DNA of 64,000 nucleotides from Halobaculum sp. MBLA0147 (lineage in GTDB: Archaea; Halobacteriota; Halobacteria; Halobacteriales; Haloferacaceae): NCBI RefSeq assembly GCF_041361345.1, contig NZ_JBGKAD010000002.1:310001-374000 (forward strand). The letters run 5' to 3'. Of this stretch, positions 26,470 to 34,431 are shown one piece after another. Position numbers and translations under genes: made by a program. The notes beneath the pieces are model-generated. The model was not told where the DNA came from and made no database searches. It saw only the letters and a list, made by a program, of their open reading frames with translations. Each line of letters opens with the position of its first letter. Positions within the stretch are counted from its first letter, which is position 1.

Positions 26470-26765
26470 GACTCTGCTCGCTCCGTCTGGTCGTCCCGGT
26501 GTCGCCCCGTCGCGTCTCCACAGGTGACCTCGTCGACGGAGTGGACCGCGGCACCGAGTTCCGTCACCGCCGTCTCCGCCGCCGCCACGTCCACGTCTCC
26601 TCCCTCGAACGTCACCGAGACGGTCTGTACCTCTCGATCCATCTCGACGAGGGAGGCCGTGACGGTGGCGACGCCGTCGGTGTCCGCGAGCCGTGCGGCG
26701 AACTCGGGGAGCGGCGGGGCGTCCGGTTTCAACACGTCGAAGACGATTCGGCGAACTGGGGCCAT
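26466..26765 (-). CDS. DUF211 family protein
   Basis: 99 residues from ATG 26765. The fold is a ferredoxin-like beta-alpha-beta unit: RRIVFDVLKP, then a helix, then VATVTASLVEMDREVQTVSVTFEG, as in the archaeal DUF211 family, which assembles into oligomers that can bind metal ions. The polar C-terminus after residue 82 is extra. The four-base overlap with the VIT1/CCC1 gene shows co-translation and suggests a regulatory or metal-related partnership. The 48-bp repeats lie just upstream. Confidence 0.85.
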   Translation of the reverse strand: MAPVRRIVFDVLKPDAPPLPEFAARLADTDGVATVTASLVEMDREVQTVSVTFEGGDVDVAAAETAVTELGAAVHSVDEVTCGDATGRHRDDQTERAES

Positions 26766-26825
26766 GGTGGGTCGGGCGAGACGTGGTCGGACTGGTCGGG
26801 GCGACGCGGCGACGGGTGTGATCGG

Positions 26826-26921
26826 CGTGTGGTGTGGCAGTGTGACCGGGGTGTGGTGAGTAGGTGCGGCCGGGGTGTGTCGTGGCAGTGTGACTGGGGT
26901 GTGGTGAGTAGGTGCGGCCGG
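26826..26921. repeat. 48-bp tandem repeat, two copies
   Basis: Two adjacent copies of a 48-base GT-rich unit (26826-26873 and 26874-26921) differ at few positions; the core is GTGGTGAGTAGGTGCGGCCG. They sit between the Hsp20 stop and the DUF211 start, on the same strand as both genes. The translations are low-complexity and not taken as protein. Confidence 0.85.
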
Positions 26922-27003
26922 GGTGAAGCGGGACGAGGCGGGGGCGTCGTCGCGTTCCAGTCGCCGTCGCCTGCCGCCTCGCCGCGTCTCGCCCCGTCTC
27001 GTG

Positions 27004-27483
27004 TCACTCGGCGTCGGACTGAATCTCGATCCGGTGGGCCTCCGACGCGGTGCGTCGCGGCAGTGTGATCGTCAACACGCCGTTGTTCATCCGCGCGGCG
27101 ACGGCGTCTCTGTCCACCTCGTCGGGTAGCTGTACCGATCTGTGCAGCGACTCGTGACGGCGTTCGTGTCGCAGGTAGTGACCGTCGTCGCGATCGCTGG
27201 CGTCGTCGTCGTGCTCGGTGACGACCTCGTCGCGCTCGGCGTCGATGTGGAGTGTGTGGTCCGTCACGCGAACGTCCACGTCGTCGCGCTCGAATCCCGG
27301 GAGGTCGACCGTCGCCACGAACTCGTCGTCGTGTTCGACCAAGTCCATCGCCATCTCGTTCGCACCCGAGGTCAGTCGTCCGAGTGTCGAGTCCGGGTCC
27401 AGTGCGCGCGACGACTCCTCGAACTGCCGACTCATCCGCCCGAACAGCTGTTCCAACTCGTCGAACGGGTTGCGTGTACTCAC
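27004..27483 (-). CDS. Hsp20 small heat shock protein
   Basis: 159 residues. GTG 27483 is chosen over an upstream ATG at 27546 because CCTCC at 27491-27495 provides a GGAGG ribosome site seven bases before it. The alpha-crystallin domain runs from about residue 45 (MDLVEHDDEFVATVDLPGF) to 150, with the signature MNNGVLTITLPRR near the end. These ATP-independent chaperones hold unfolding proteins as oligomers. A TATA-like GTATATC on the minus strand lies at 27520-27526. The acidic insertion EHDDDASDRDDGH fits a halophilic protein. Single gene, probably heat- or salt-inducible. Confidence 0.93.
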   Translation of the reverse strand: MSTRNPFDELEQLFGRMSRQFEESSRALDPDSTLGRLTSGANEMAMDLVEHDDEFVATVDLPGFERDDVDVRVTDHTLHIDAERDEVVTEHDDDASDRDDGHYLRHERRHESLHRSVQLPDEVDRDAVAARMNNGVLTITLPRRTASEAHRIEIQSDAE

Positions 27484-27791
27484 TGTGGATCCTCCGTGGA
27501 ACGCTACGCCGACCACCGTGATATACTGTGTGTCGGTCTCACACACTGCAGTCTCGTCGGCCTCGTGTCACTCGTCGCGACGACCGACACGATTGAAGCG
27601 TCGACCCGACGAACTGTCGGGACGACTGGAGGGCGATGCCGATGATCGGCCGACGAGAGGGAGGTAGAGCAACGATAGCTCGTCGCGACGAGCGTGTGGA
27701 GACGACGGTCGACCGGGTCGTCGGGAGTGTGGCGGCGTCGACCGGTCGGAGCGAGAGGGGACAGTGACGACGACCGACTGCACCGACCGGA
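27484..27791. other. Intergenic region with recurring TCGTCGCGACGA palindromes
   Basis: This gap separates the divergent Hsp20 and SLC13 genes. It holds the Hsp20 promoter and two copies of CTCGTCGCGACGA, near 27571 and at 27679. The second copy is part of a perfect 16-base palindrome, GCTCGTCGCGACGAGC, at 27678-27693. No gene was seen. The palindrome may be an operator of the SLC13 gene 98 bases downstream. Confidence 0.5.
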
Positions 27792-29438
27792 GTGTCGGCG
27801 GTGGCACCACCCGGTAGCCTCCGTCGGGTGGTCGCCCGGTACTGGGGTTCACTCCGTCGTTCTGGAGTCGTTCGCCGCGTTCGTCGTGTCGTCTCTCTGG
27901 AACGCGTCGGCCTCCTGGTGGGGCCGTTGTCGTTCGGGTGGACACTCTTCGCGTCTCCGTTTGGCCTCTCGCCGGCCGCCACCGCGACACTGGCGGGGAC
28001 GCTCTGGCTCGCGACGTGGTGGGTGACGGAGGCGATCCCGATCCCGGCGACGAGCCTCCTCCCGGTGGTACTGTTCCCGACGACCGGGGTGACGGGTGTC
28101 GCCAAGACGACTGCACCGTACGCGGACCCGGTCGTGTTCCTGTTGCTCGGCGGGTTCCTCCTCGCGGTCGGAATCGAGCGCTGGGGGGTCCACCGGCGGG
28201 TCGCACTGACGGTCGTCACCGCGGTCGGTCTCCAGTCCGACCGGCTCCTCCTCGGCATCATGGTGTCGACCGCGCTGCTCTCGATGTGGGTGTCGAACTC
28301 CGCCACCGCGATGTTGATGCTCCCGGTCGGAGCGGCAGTTACGGCCGCTCTCGACCCGGACGCCACGTGGCGGCCCGACGAGATCCCGCCCGACGAGACC
28401 CCGCTCGACGGCGACGCGCTCGGCGCGAGTGCGTCCGGTGAAGACCACGTCTCCACGGGGGCGGTCGACGGGACGGTCGGTGCGAAGCGCAGCCCACAGA
28501 CACGCTTCGGACTCGCGACGATGCTGGGGATCGCCTACGCCGCCTCCATCGGCGGTGTCGCGACCCCCGTCGGGAGTCCACCCAACGCCGTCTTCGTCGG
28601 GGTCGTCGGGTCGCAGTTGGGGATCGAGGTGACGTTCCTCGACTGGCTGTCGTTCGCCGGCCCACTCGCCGCGGTGTTCCTGCTGGTCTCGTGGGGACTC
28701 CTGACTGCACTCCTCCGTCCGACACTCCCGGACGGCGTGGGTACCGAGGTGGTGCTCCGTCGTCGCCGCGAGGCGCTCGGACCGCCGTCGCGTGGCGAAC
28801 GGCGCGTGCTCGCCGTCGTCGCCGTCGTCGCAGCCGGGTGGCTGCTCCGGCCAGTGCTGGTCGCGCCGGTGGTCCCCGGCGCGTCCGACGCGGTCGTCGC
28901 GATCGCGGGTGGTGTGGCGCTGTTCGTCGTCCCGGCCGGCGACGGCGAGCGCAGGCGTCTCTTGACGTGGACTGACGCCGCCCGCCTCCCGTGGGGAGTC
29001 TTGCTGCTGTTGGGCGGTGGACTCTCGTTGGCGAACGCCATGCAGACGAGCGGTCTCGATACCGCCGTCGCACGAGCGTTGGCCGGGCTGGGGACACTCC
29101 CGGTGGTCGGACTCGTCGCGGCGTTCGCCGCAGTCGTCGTGTTCTTGACCGAGGTCACGTCCAACACGGCCACTGCGGCGGTGTTCGTCCCGATCGCGAT
29201 CACACTCGGCCCGTCGCTCGGGGTTCCGCCGGTCACACTCGCCGCGACCGTCGCGCTCGCGGCGTCGTTCGCGTTCATGCTCCCGGTCGCCACACCGCCG
29301 AACGCGGTCGTCTTCGCGAGCGGCTACGTGACTGCCGGACAGATGTCGCGAGTGGGGTTCTGGCTGAATCTACTCGCCATCGCCGCGCTCGTCGCGACCA
29401 CCTACCTCTGGCTCCCGATCGCACTCGCCCCGCCGTAG
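27792..29438 (+). CDS. SLC13/DASS family anion transporter
   Basis: 548 residues from GTG 27792 (a GTG at 27801 is also possible). About eleven helices. The family motifs are clear: TEAIPIPATSLLPVVLFP in the first part, the first SNT sequence SNSATAMLMLP near residue 165, and the second SNT sequence TSNTATAAVFVPI near residue 455, with GGGLSLANAMQTSG before it. These residues bind sodium and substrate. The family carries dicarboxylates, citrate, sulfate or phosphate; a 40-residue acidic insertion near residue 205 is unusual. Divergent from Hsp20. Confidence 0.9.
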   Translation: MSAVAPPGSLRRVVARYWGSLRRSGVVRRVRRVVSLERVGLLVGPLSFGWTLFASPFGLSPAATATLAGTLWLATWWVTEAIPIPATSLLPVVLFPTTGVTGVAKTTAPYADPVVFLLLGGFLLAVGIERWGVHRRVALTVVTAVGLQSDRLLLGIMVSTALLSMWVSNSATAMLMLPVGAAVTAALDPDATWRPDEIPPDETPLDGDALGASASGEDHVSTGAVDGTVGAKRSPQTRFGLATMLGIAYAASIGGVATPVGSPPNAVFVGVVGSQLGIEVTFLDWLSFAGPLAAVFLLVSWGLLTALLRPTLPDGVGTEVVLRRRREALGPPSRGERRVLAVVAVVAAGWLLRPVLVAPVVPGASDAVVAIAGGVALFVVPAGDGERRRLLTWTDAARLPWGVLLLLGGGLSLANAMQTSGLDTAVARALAGLGTLPVVGLVAAFAAVVVFLTEVTSNTATAAVFVPIAITLGPSLGVPPVTLAATVALAASFAFMLPVATPPNAVVFASGYVTAGQMSRVGFWLNLLAIAALVATTYLWLPIALAPP

Positions 29439-29458
29439 TCGCGAGCGACGAGGGACGA

Positions 29459-30862
29459 TCACCCCGTCCGACGCAACCGCGAGAGTGACAGCCACGCGAC
29501 CGCCGCGGCGAGGCCGGCGAGCAGTACGGCGACGACCACGGCCACACCGTCTCCGGATGCGCGACCGAGGAGGAGCCGCCACGCCGGTCCGGTGACGCCG
29601 CCCGCTCGCGCGGCGACGACGACGACCAACACGGTCGGGATCAGGTACTTCACGGCGGGGAAGAGACGGCCGAGTTCGGACCGAGTGGCGTCGTCGTCCG
29701 CCACCCAGACGAACACGGCCACCAGACACAGCGCCGACAACGGGAGTGCGAACGTCCCGACGGACTCGTCGATCACGTCCAACACCGGACGACCGAGGGC
29801 CGTGAGCCCGACCGGACTGTAGCTCAGTGCCGACGGGACACCGGCGAGGACCACTCCGGCCGTCGTGAGTGCCGTCGCGCCCGACCGTGACAGTCGGGTC
29901 GTCGTCTCCGCCGCCGCGACGCCGACTTCGAGGAGTGCGACCGACGAGGACAGCGCAGCCAGTGCGAGTAGTCCGAAGAAGCAGACGGCGACGAGCCGGC
30001 CGAGCGGCATCACGCGGAAGGCGGTCGGTAGCGTGGTGAACGCCAACTCCGTCCCCAGCGTCGGTTGGAGCCCGAAACTGAACACGATCGGGAACACGAC
30101 CAGTCCGGCGACGAGTGCCGCCGCGACGTCCGCGACCACGACCACGACCGACGACTCGAGGAGGTCCGTCTCGTCGGTGACGTAGCTGCCGTAGGTGAGC
30201 ATCACTCCCTGTCCGACGGACATCGAGAAGAACACCTGTCCGAACGCGGCGCTCCAGACCCCGAGATCGGTCAGCGCGGCGAGTCGCGGCGTGAAGAGGA
30301 ACGCGACCGCGGTGTCCCACCCCGACAGTGTCGCCCCGTACACCGCGAGTCCGACGAGCAACAGTGCCGCAGTCGGCATCGCAACCGTCGTGAGTCGCTC
30401 GATTCCGCTCCGAACGCCCCCCGAGACGACGACGCCGGTGATCGCGGTCGCGGCGAGGAAGCCGGCGACGGGGGTCCACCCGGTGACGAACGCCGCGAAC
30501 GTCGTCCGCGCACCACCGAGCCACCCGACGAAGAACCCGAGAACCCACCCGGTGAGGACCAGGTAGTAGCTCGCCAGCAGGAGTACGCCGCCGAGGACCG
30601 CCCACCCGACCATCCGGTACTCCCGGCCGACGGTCCCGAACGCCGAGACGAGGTCCGTTCGGAGTCGTCGTCCGACACCGAGTTCCAACACTAGCATCGG
30701 GACCGCACAGAGTACGACCGCCGCGAGGTACGGGACGAGGTACGCCCCGCCGCCGTTCTGTCCGACGACCGCCGAGAACCGCCAGACGTTGCCGAGTCCC
30801 ACGGCGGCACCGACCGTCGCGAGGACGAATCCGAACTGCGACGACCACCGTTCCGTCGTCAC
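29459..30862 (-). CDS. NSS family sodium-dependent transporter
   Basis: GTG 30862 gives 467 residues that open with ERWSSQFGFVLATVGAAVG and LGNVWRF, the canonical first helix of neurotransmitter:sodium symporters (unwound region with the sodium and substrate sites). The open frame to 30973 runs into the DUF2267 gene and is discarded. Eleven helices follow; GQVFFSMSVGQGVMLTYGSY is helix 6-7 and carries the second sodium region. The family imports amino acids such as tryptophan, leucine or tyrosine with sodium. The gene follows DUF2267 on the same strand with a 76-base gap and may be co-transcribed. It converges on the SLC13 gene. Confidence 0.92.
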   Translation of the reverse strand: MTTERWSSQFGFVLATVGAAVGLGNVWRFSAVVGQNGGGAYLVPYLAAVVLCAVPMLVLELGVGRRLRTDLVSAFGTVGREYRMVGWAVLGGVLLLASYYLVLTGWVLGFFVGWLGGARTTFAAFVTGWTPVAGFLAATAITGVVVSGGVRSGIERLTTVAMPTAALLLVGLAVYGATLSGWDTAVAFLFTPRLAALTDLGVWSAAFGQVFFSMSVGQGVMLTYGSYVTDETDLLESSVVVVVADVAAALVAGLVVFPIVFSFGLQPTLGTELAFTTLPTAFRVMPLGRLVAVCFFGLLALAALSSSVALLEVGVAAAETTTRLSRSGATALTTAGVVLAGVPSALSYSPVGLTALGRPVLDVIDESVGTFALPLSALCLVAVFVWVADDDATRSELGRLFPAVKYLIPTVLVVVVAARAGGVTGPAWRLLLGRASGDGVAVVVAVLLAGLAAAVAWLSLSRLRRTG

Positions 30863-30938
30863 GGCTGGGCGTGATCGACCGACGACGGTCGACGGGTGTC
30901 TCTCGGCGCGGTGTGTCCACTCACTCCGAGTCGTCCAC

Positions 30939-31400
30939 TCACCCGTCCGACTCGTCGACGACGGTCTCGGCATCCGACTCTCCGCGTTCGGTCCACCCGC
31001 CTGCGTCGACGATCGTGAACAGCTTCTGCCAGTTCTCGTCGTCCTCGCCGGGTGGGAGTTGGTCTCGGAGTTGCTGGAGATCCGACGGCGGGACGAGTTC
31101 TGCCACCAGGTCGACGATCACCTGGGCGTGGTAGGCCGCCTTCGGCGGGTCGACACCCTCGATCTCGGCGACACGGGCGACGTACTCCTGCCAGTCGAAC
31201 CGTTCCCCGTGTTCGTCGACCGCGCCGGTCGGGTACCAACGAACCTCCATCGGGAGCGACGCCGCCAGGTCTGCGGCGTTACCCTCCGGGATCCGTCGCC
31301 CCAGCGTCGTCAACACCGCTCGCGTCGCTCTGACCGACTCCCCGGTTCCCGGGAGTTGGAGCCGGTGTTGGACCGTCCCAGTGAACTCGTCGAAGTCCAT
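30939..31400 (-). CDS. DUF2267 family protein
   Basis: 153 residues from ATG 31400. The sequence MDFDEFTGTVQHRLQL at the start, followed by ATRAVLTTLGRRIPEGNAADLAASLP, is typical of DUF2267, a small all-helical soluble family of unknown role found next to diverse stress genes. The second half carries another helical repeat, VARVAEIEGVDPPKAAYHAQVIVDLVAELVP. The acidic C-terminal tail is short. A TTTATC box lies at 31433-31438 on the minus strand, 33-38 bases before the start, giving a very short leader. Confidence 0.9.
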   Translation of the reverse strand: MDFDEFTGTVQHRLQLPGTGESVRATRAVLTTLGRRIPEGNAADLAASLPMEVRWYPTGAVDEHGERFDWQEYVARVAEIEGVDPPKAAYHAQVIVDLVAELVPPSDLQQLRDQLPPGEDDENWQKLFTIVDAGGWTERGESDAETVVDESDG

Positions 31401-31432
31401 GCTGATCGTCTCCCGATTCGAGACGCGGCTCG

Positions 31433-31438
31433 ATAAAG
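31433..31438 (-). promoter_or_regulatory. TATA box of the DUF2267 gene
   Basis: TTTATC read on the minus strand, 33 bases before the ATG at 31400. The spacing predicts transcription beginning within about ten bases of the start codon. Confidence 0.55.
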
Positions 31439-31660
31439 CCACACGCGCGTCGCAGCCGCTGCGACGACGGTGTCGGGACTCGACCCGACCGAGGCGAGCA
31501 CTCCACCGGCAGGTGACAACTCGGCGGAGACGGGGATGTACGGCCCGCCGGGAGCGGGGTGTACGCCCCGTACAGGAGCCCGCACCCGAACCGGCGAGCC
31601 GCCGCTAGAGACGGTGTACGGCCGTCAACCGGTCGAAAACGACCCGAACGGCCGTACGGG

Positions 31661-31667
31661 TATATCC
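31661..31667 (+). promoter_or_regulatory. TATA box upstream of the small ORF and CPBP gene
   Basis: GTATATCC stands in otherwise GC-rich sequence. It lies about 30 bases before the ATG at 31695 and 145 before the CPBP start at 31811. That spacing favours transcription starting at the small reading frame. Confidence 0.5.
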
Positions 31668-31694
31668 GACGCCCTACCCAGTGTGTCACTACCG

Positions 31695-31814
31695 ATGTCG
31701 ACGACGTTCGATCCACGAGCCGGTCCGGGACAGACGCCTTGGCGACGGCAGCAGACTACACACGAGACCGACACGCGCCCGCTCACTCGCCCCGCTCGGG
31801 GGTGGTCACAGTGA
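31695..31814 (+). CDS. Possible 39-residue leader ORF overlapping the CPBP start
   Basis: ATG 31695 opens a 39-residue frame rich in Arg, Thr and Pro (starting MSTTFDPRAG). Its TGA overlaps the GTG of the CPBP gene in the GTGA arrangement seen in coupled genes, and its ATG is placed properly for the TATA box at 31661. No family is recognised and the composition is basic, unlike the acidic neighbours, so it could be chance. If real it would couple translation of the protease. Confidence 0.35.
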   Translation: MSTTFDPRAGPGQTPWRRQQTTHETDTRPLTRPARGWSQ

Positions 31815-32572
31815 CGGCACTCCCACGACGACTCGACCGACTCCCCGACGTGCCGACCGAGACCCGCGCGTGGACCGCACTCGCGGCGTTCGGACTCGCC
31901 ACGGGCGGCTTCGTCGCCGGGGTGGTCGGTATCCTGTTCACCCGCCCGACGGCTGCCGCGCTCGGACTCGTCGGGACGGAGGCGTTCGAGTACGCCTCCG
32001 GCACCCTCATCCAGGTCGGGTTCGCGGGATTCGCGGTCGCGTACCTGCTCACTCGCAGCGACCGCGAGCGGTTCGTCCGTGTCCGACGGCCCTCCGTCGA
32101 GGGCGTCGCGTGGCTCCTGCTCGGGATGCCGTTGACGATCTACCTCGGCCTCGGGGCCGGTGAACTGCTCACGACGGTGCTCGGCCCCGCCGCACACCAC
32201 GGTGCCGGTGGCGGCGAGTTGGCGTTGGTCGCGAACCTCCACCTCCTCCCGGTCGCGATCGGGTGGCAACTGCTGTTCGCCGCGCCGGCCGAGGAGCTGG
32301 TGTACCGTGGGATCGTCCACGGCCGTCTCCGCGCGGCGTTCGACACCGTCGGCGTCGTCCTGCTCGGAGCACTCGCCTTCGGGTTCATGCACTTCCTCGT
32401 CGGGCTGCTCACGCCGGGCTCCGTGAGCGCACTCCGGTGGGGACTGTCGACGGTCGTTCCTGGCCTCGTCTGGGGACTCGCCTACGAACGCACCGACAAC
32501 CTGGTCGTCCCGGCGGCGCTCCACTTCGCCTCGTGGACCGTCCCGTTCGAAACGATTCTCCCGTTCGTCTGA
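31811..32572 (+). CDS. CPBP family intramembrane protease
   Basis: 253 residues from GTG 31811 (GTG 31802 is an alternative). Seven or so helices. EELVYRG near residue 160 and FGFMH near 195 are the first two catalytic motifs; the third region reads LHFASWT, where the usual Asn is replaced by Ser, so activity could be altered. A decayed second copy of the last 120 bases lies at 34207-34333, on the far side of the ATPase gene. The substrate is unknown. Confidence 0.82.
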   Translation: MTALPRRLDRLPDVPTETRAWTALAAFGLATGGFVAGVVGILFTRPTAAALGLVGTEAFEYASGTLIQVGFAGFAVAYLLTRSDRERFVRVRRPSVEGVAWLLLGMPLTIYLGLGAGELLTTVLGPAAHHGAGGGELALVANLHLLPVAIGWQLLFAAPAEELVYRGIVHGRLRAAFDTVGVVLLGALAFGFMHFLVGLLTPGSVSALRWGLSTVVPGLVWGLAYERTDNLVVPAALHFASWTVPFETILPFV

Positions 32573-32673
32573 GACGACAGTCTCTGTACAGGGTTGACCG
32601 AGCCGCTCCCGGCGTCTCCCGTCGCGGACCGTGTGGGGGTACGTCTCGGACCCGCGTCCGTGATGATCGCAGG

Positions 32674-32705
32674 GCGGAGGAGGGCATCAGAGCGGAGGAA
32701 GGCAT
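32674..32705 (+). repeat. Two 18-bp direct repeats before the ATPase gene
   Basis: GCGGAGGAGGGCATCAGA is followed at once by GCGGAGGAAGGCAT. The pair lies just upstream of the ATPase promoter palindrome. Confidence 0.6.
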
Positions 32706-32710
32706 AAGTC

Positions 32711-32730
32711 ATTATCACGATAATCATTAT
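32711..32730 (+). promoter_or_regulatory. Palindromic promoter of the ATPase gene
   Basis: ATTATCACGATAAT (32711-32724) is a perfect inverted repeat with six-base arms and a two-base centre. It is AT-rich and begins 27 bases before ATG 32738, where the TATA box of a leaderless transcript would be. A protein bound here would block the promoter. Confidence 0.55.
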
Positions 32731-32737
32731 TCAGAGT

Positions 32738-34120
32738 ATGACCTTTCACGACCGCTCGGCGGAACTCGACGCTCTCGAGACAGCGTTCGAGTCGACGGGG
32801 CACGCCTTCTACGTGGTGTACGGACGACGCCGTGTCGGAAAGACGGCACTGTTGAAGGAGTTCTGTACCGACCGCCCACACATCTACTTTCTCGCAGCAC
32901 AAGAGTCCGAGTTTCGGCAACGCGAGAAGTTCGTCGAGCGGGTCGCGACACACTTCGACGACCGCGTCCCGCGGATCGACGGGTGGGACGAGGCACTCGA
33001 GTACCTCGGCGACCGGCTCGCCGACGAACGACTGATCGTCGCCGTCGACGAGTTCCCGTACCTCGTCGACGAGAACGACTCGCTCCCGTCGTACCTCCAG
33101 TCGTTCGTCGACGAATTACTCGTGGATACAGACTCGATGCTGGTGTTGTGTGGCTCCAGTGTGAGCACGATGGAGTCCGAGGTTCTCGGCCACGAGAGTC
33201 CGCTGTACGGCCGCCGTACGGGACAGATCGACCTCGAACCGTTCGACTTCAGAGCCGCTCGCAGTGTCGTCGGGTACGACATCGAGGACGCGATCAGGTC
33301 GTTCGCCGTCACCGGCGGCACCCCGATGTACCTCACCCTCTTCGACTACGACCGTCCACTCGGAGAGAACGTCAGAGAGAGCGTCCTCTCACCGACGGCG
33401 GTGTTGTACAACGAGTCGGAGTTCCTTCTTCGAACGGAACTACGAAGTCCGGCTCGGTACACGAGTGTTCTCGAGGCGATCGCGACCGGCCACACGACGC
33501 CCAACGAGGTCGCCGGAGCGACTGGTATCGACTCGGGCCCACTGTCGAAGTACCTCCAGACTCTCCGACGCCTCCGACTGGTCGATCGCGAGGTCCCAGT
33601 GACGGCGTCGCCGAAACAGTCCAAACGGTCGCGGTACCACGTCGCGGACGAGTTCCTCCGGTTCTGGTTCCGGTTCGTGGAGCCGAACCGATCCAGTATC
33701 GAGGAAGCGCCCGGTGTCGTCTACGAGCGGTCGATCGAACCGACCCTCCCAGACCACGTCGCACCGACCTTCGAGCGGATCTGTCGAGAAGCCGTGTGGG
33801 AGGCAGTCCGTCGAGACGAACTCCCGCCGTACTCGGAGGTCGGCCGGTGGTGGTACGGGGAAGACGAGATCGACATCGTGGGACTGGCCCCGGACACGGA
33901 CCGGATTCTGTTCGGGGAGTGCAAGTGGACGAGCGATCCCGTCGGCCACACACTCGTGTCCGACCTCCGAGAGACGGCCGAACGCGTCCGTTGGGGACCC
34001 GACACACGCGACGAGACGTTCGCGTTGTTCTCGCGGAGTGGGTTCGTGGACGGTCTCGCGGACGATCTCGGCGACGACTGGTCGCTGTTCGGGCTCGATG
34101 ATCTTCGCGCGTTACTGTAG
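32738..34120 (+). CDS. Archaeal AAA ATPase with winged helix and DUF234 nuclease-like domain
   Basis: 460 residues. Residues 1-210 are the archaeal ATPase domain: Walker A YGRRRVGKTALLKEF near residue 28, Walker B LIVAVDEFPYL near 105, and sensor region LVLCGSSVSTME. A winged helix follows (ATGHTTPNEVAGATGIDSG and KYLQTLRRLRLVDRE, about 245-295). The C-terminal DUF234 part has the PD-(D/E)XK-like signature DEIDIVGL...LFGECKW near residues 375-400, suggesting nuclease activity. These proteins are widespread in archaea, often mobile, and of unsettled function. It is flanked by duplicate CPBP sequence. Short AT-rich promoter with palindrome just before the start. Confidence 0.9.
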   Translation: MTFHDRSAELDALETAFESTGHAFYVVYGRRRVGKTALLKEFCTDRPHIYFLAAQESEFRQREKFVERVATHFDDRVPRIDGWDEALEYLGDRLADERLIVAVDEFPYLVDENDSLPSYLQSFVDELLVDTDSMLVLCGSSVSTMESEVLGHESPLYGRRTGQIDLEPFDFRAARSVVGYDIEDAIRSFAVTGGTPMYLTLFDYDRPLGENVRESVLSPTAVLYNESEFLLRTELRSPARYTSVLEAIATGHTTPNEVAGATGIDSGPLSKYLQTLRRLRLVDREVPVTASPKQSKRSRYHVADEFLRFWFRFVEPNRSSIEEAPGVVYERSIEPTLPDHVAPTFERICREAVWEAVRRDELPPYSEVGRWWYGEDEIDIVGLAPDTDRILFGECKWTSDPVGHTLVSDLRETAERVRWGPDTRDETFALFSRSGFVDGLADDLGDDWSLFGLDDLRALL

Positions 34121-34206
34121 GACTCGGACCCGGCCGTCGCGGTGGTAGCGGCCCCGCCGCACGACCGGCGACGCTCGACGACACCGACGGAGGGGATTCA
34201 TCCACC

Positions 34207-34333
34207 TTGGGGGACTCTCGCCGGCCCGCGTACGAACGCACCGACGACCAGACCGTGCCGACGGTGTCCACTTCGCCTCGTGGACCGTCCCGTTCGAGAC
34301 GATGCCCCCGTCCGTCCGAGACGACAGTCTCGG
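34207..34333 (+). pseudogene. Decayed duplicate of the CPBP gene 3' end
   Basis: Bases 34207-34333 resemble 32468-32585, the last codons and trailer of the CPBP gene at 31811. Shared blocks include TACGAACGCACCGAC, CCACTTCGCCTCGTGGACCG and GAGACGACAGTCTC. The frame is broken by small deletions, the stop is changed (TCTGAGACG became TCCGAGACG), and no start is present. It therefore encodes nothing, but it marks a duplication whose two copies bracket the ATPase gene. Confidence 0.85.
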
Positions 34334-34431
34334 TGACCCGTGGCTGTGAAACCCTCTCGTGACACTCACGGGGACTCCGTCTCACAGTCACGACTGTACC
34401 GGAGCCGTCGACGTGACCGAGTGATCGCGAG

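Noticed and set aside
26729-27007. 92-residue minus-strand frame through the 48-bp repeat
   Set aside because: It overlaps the Hsp20 end and DUF211 start and consists of repeat translation rich in Pro/His.
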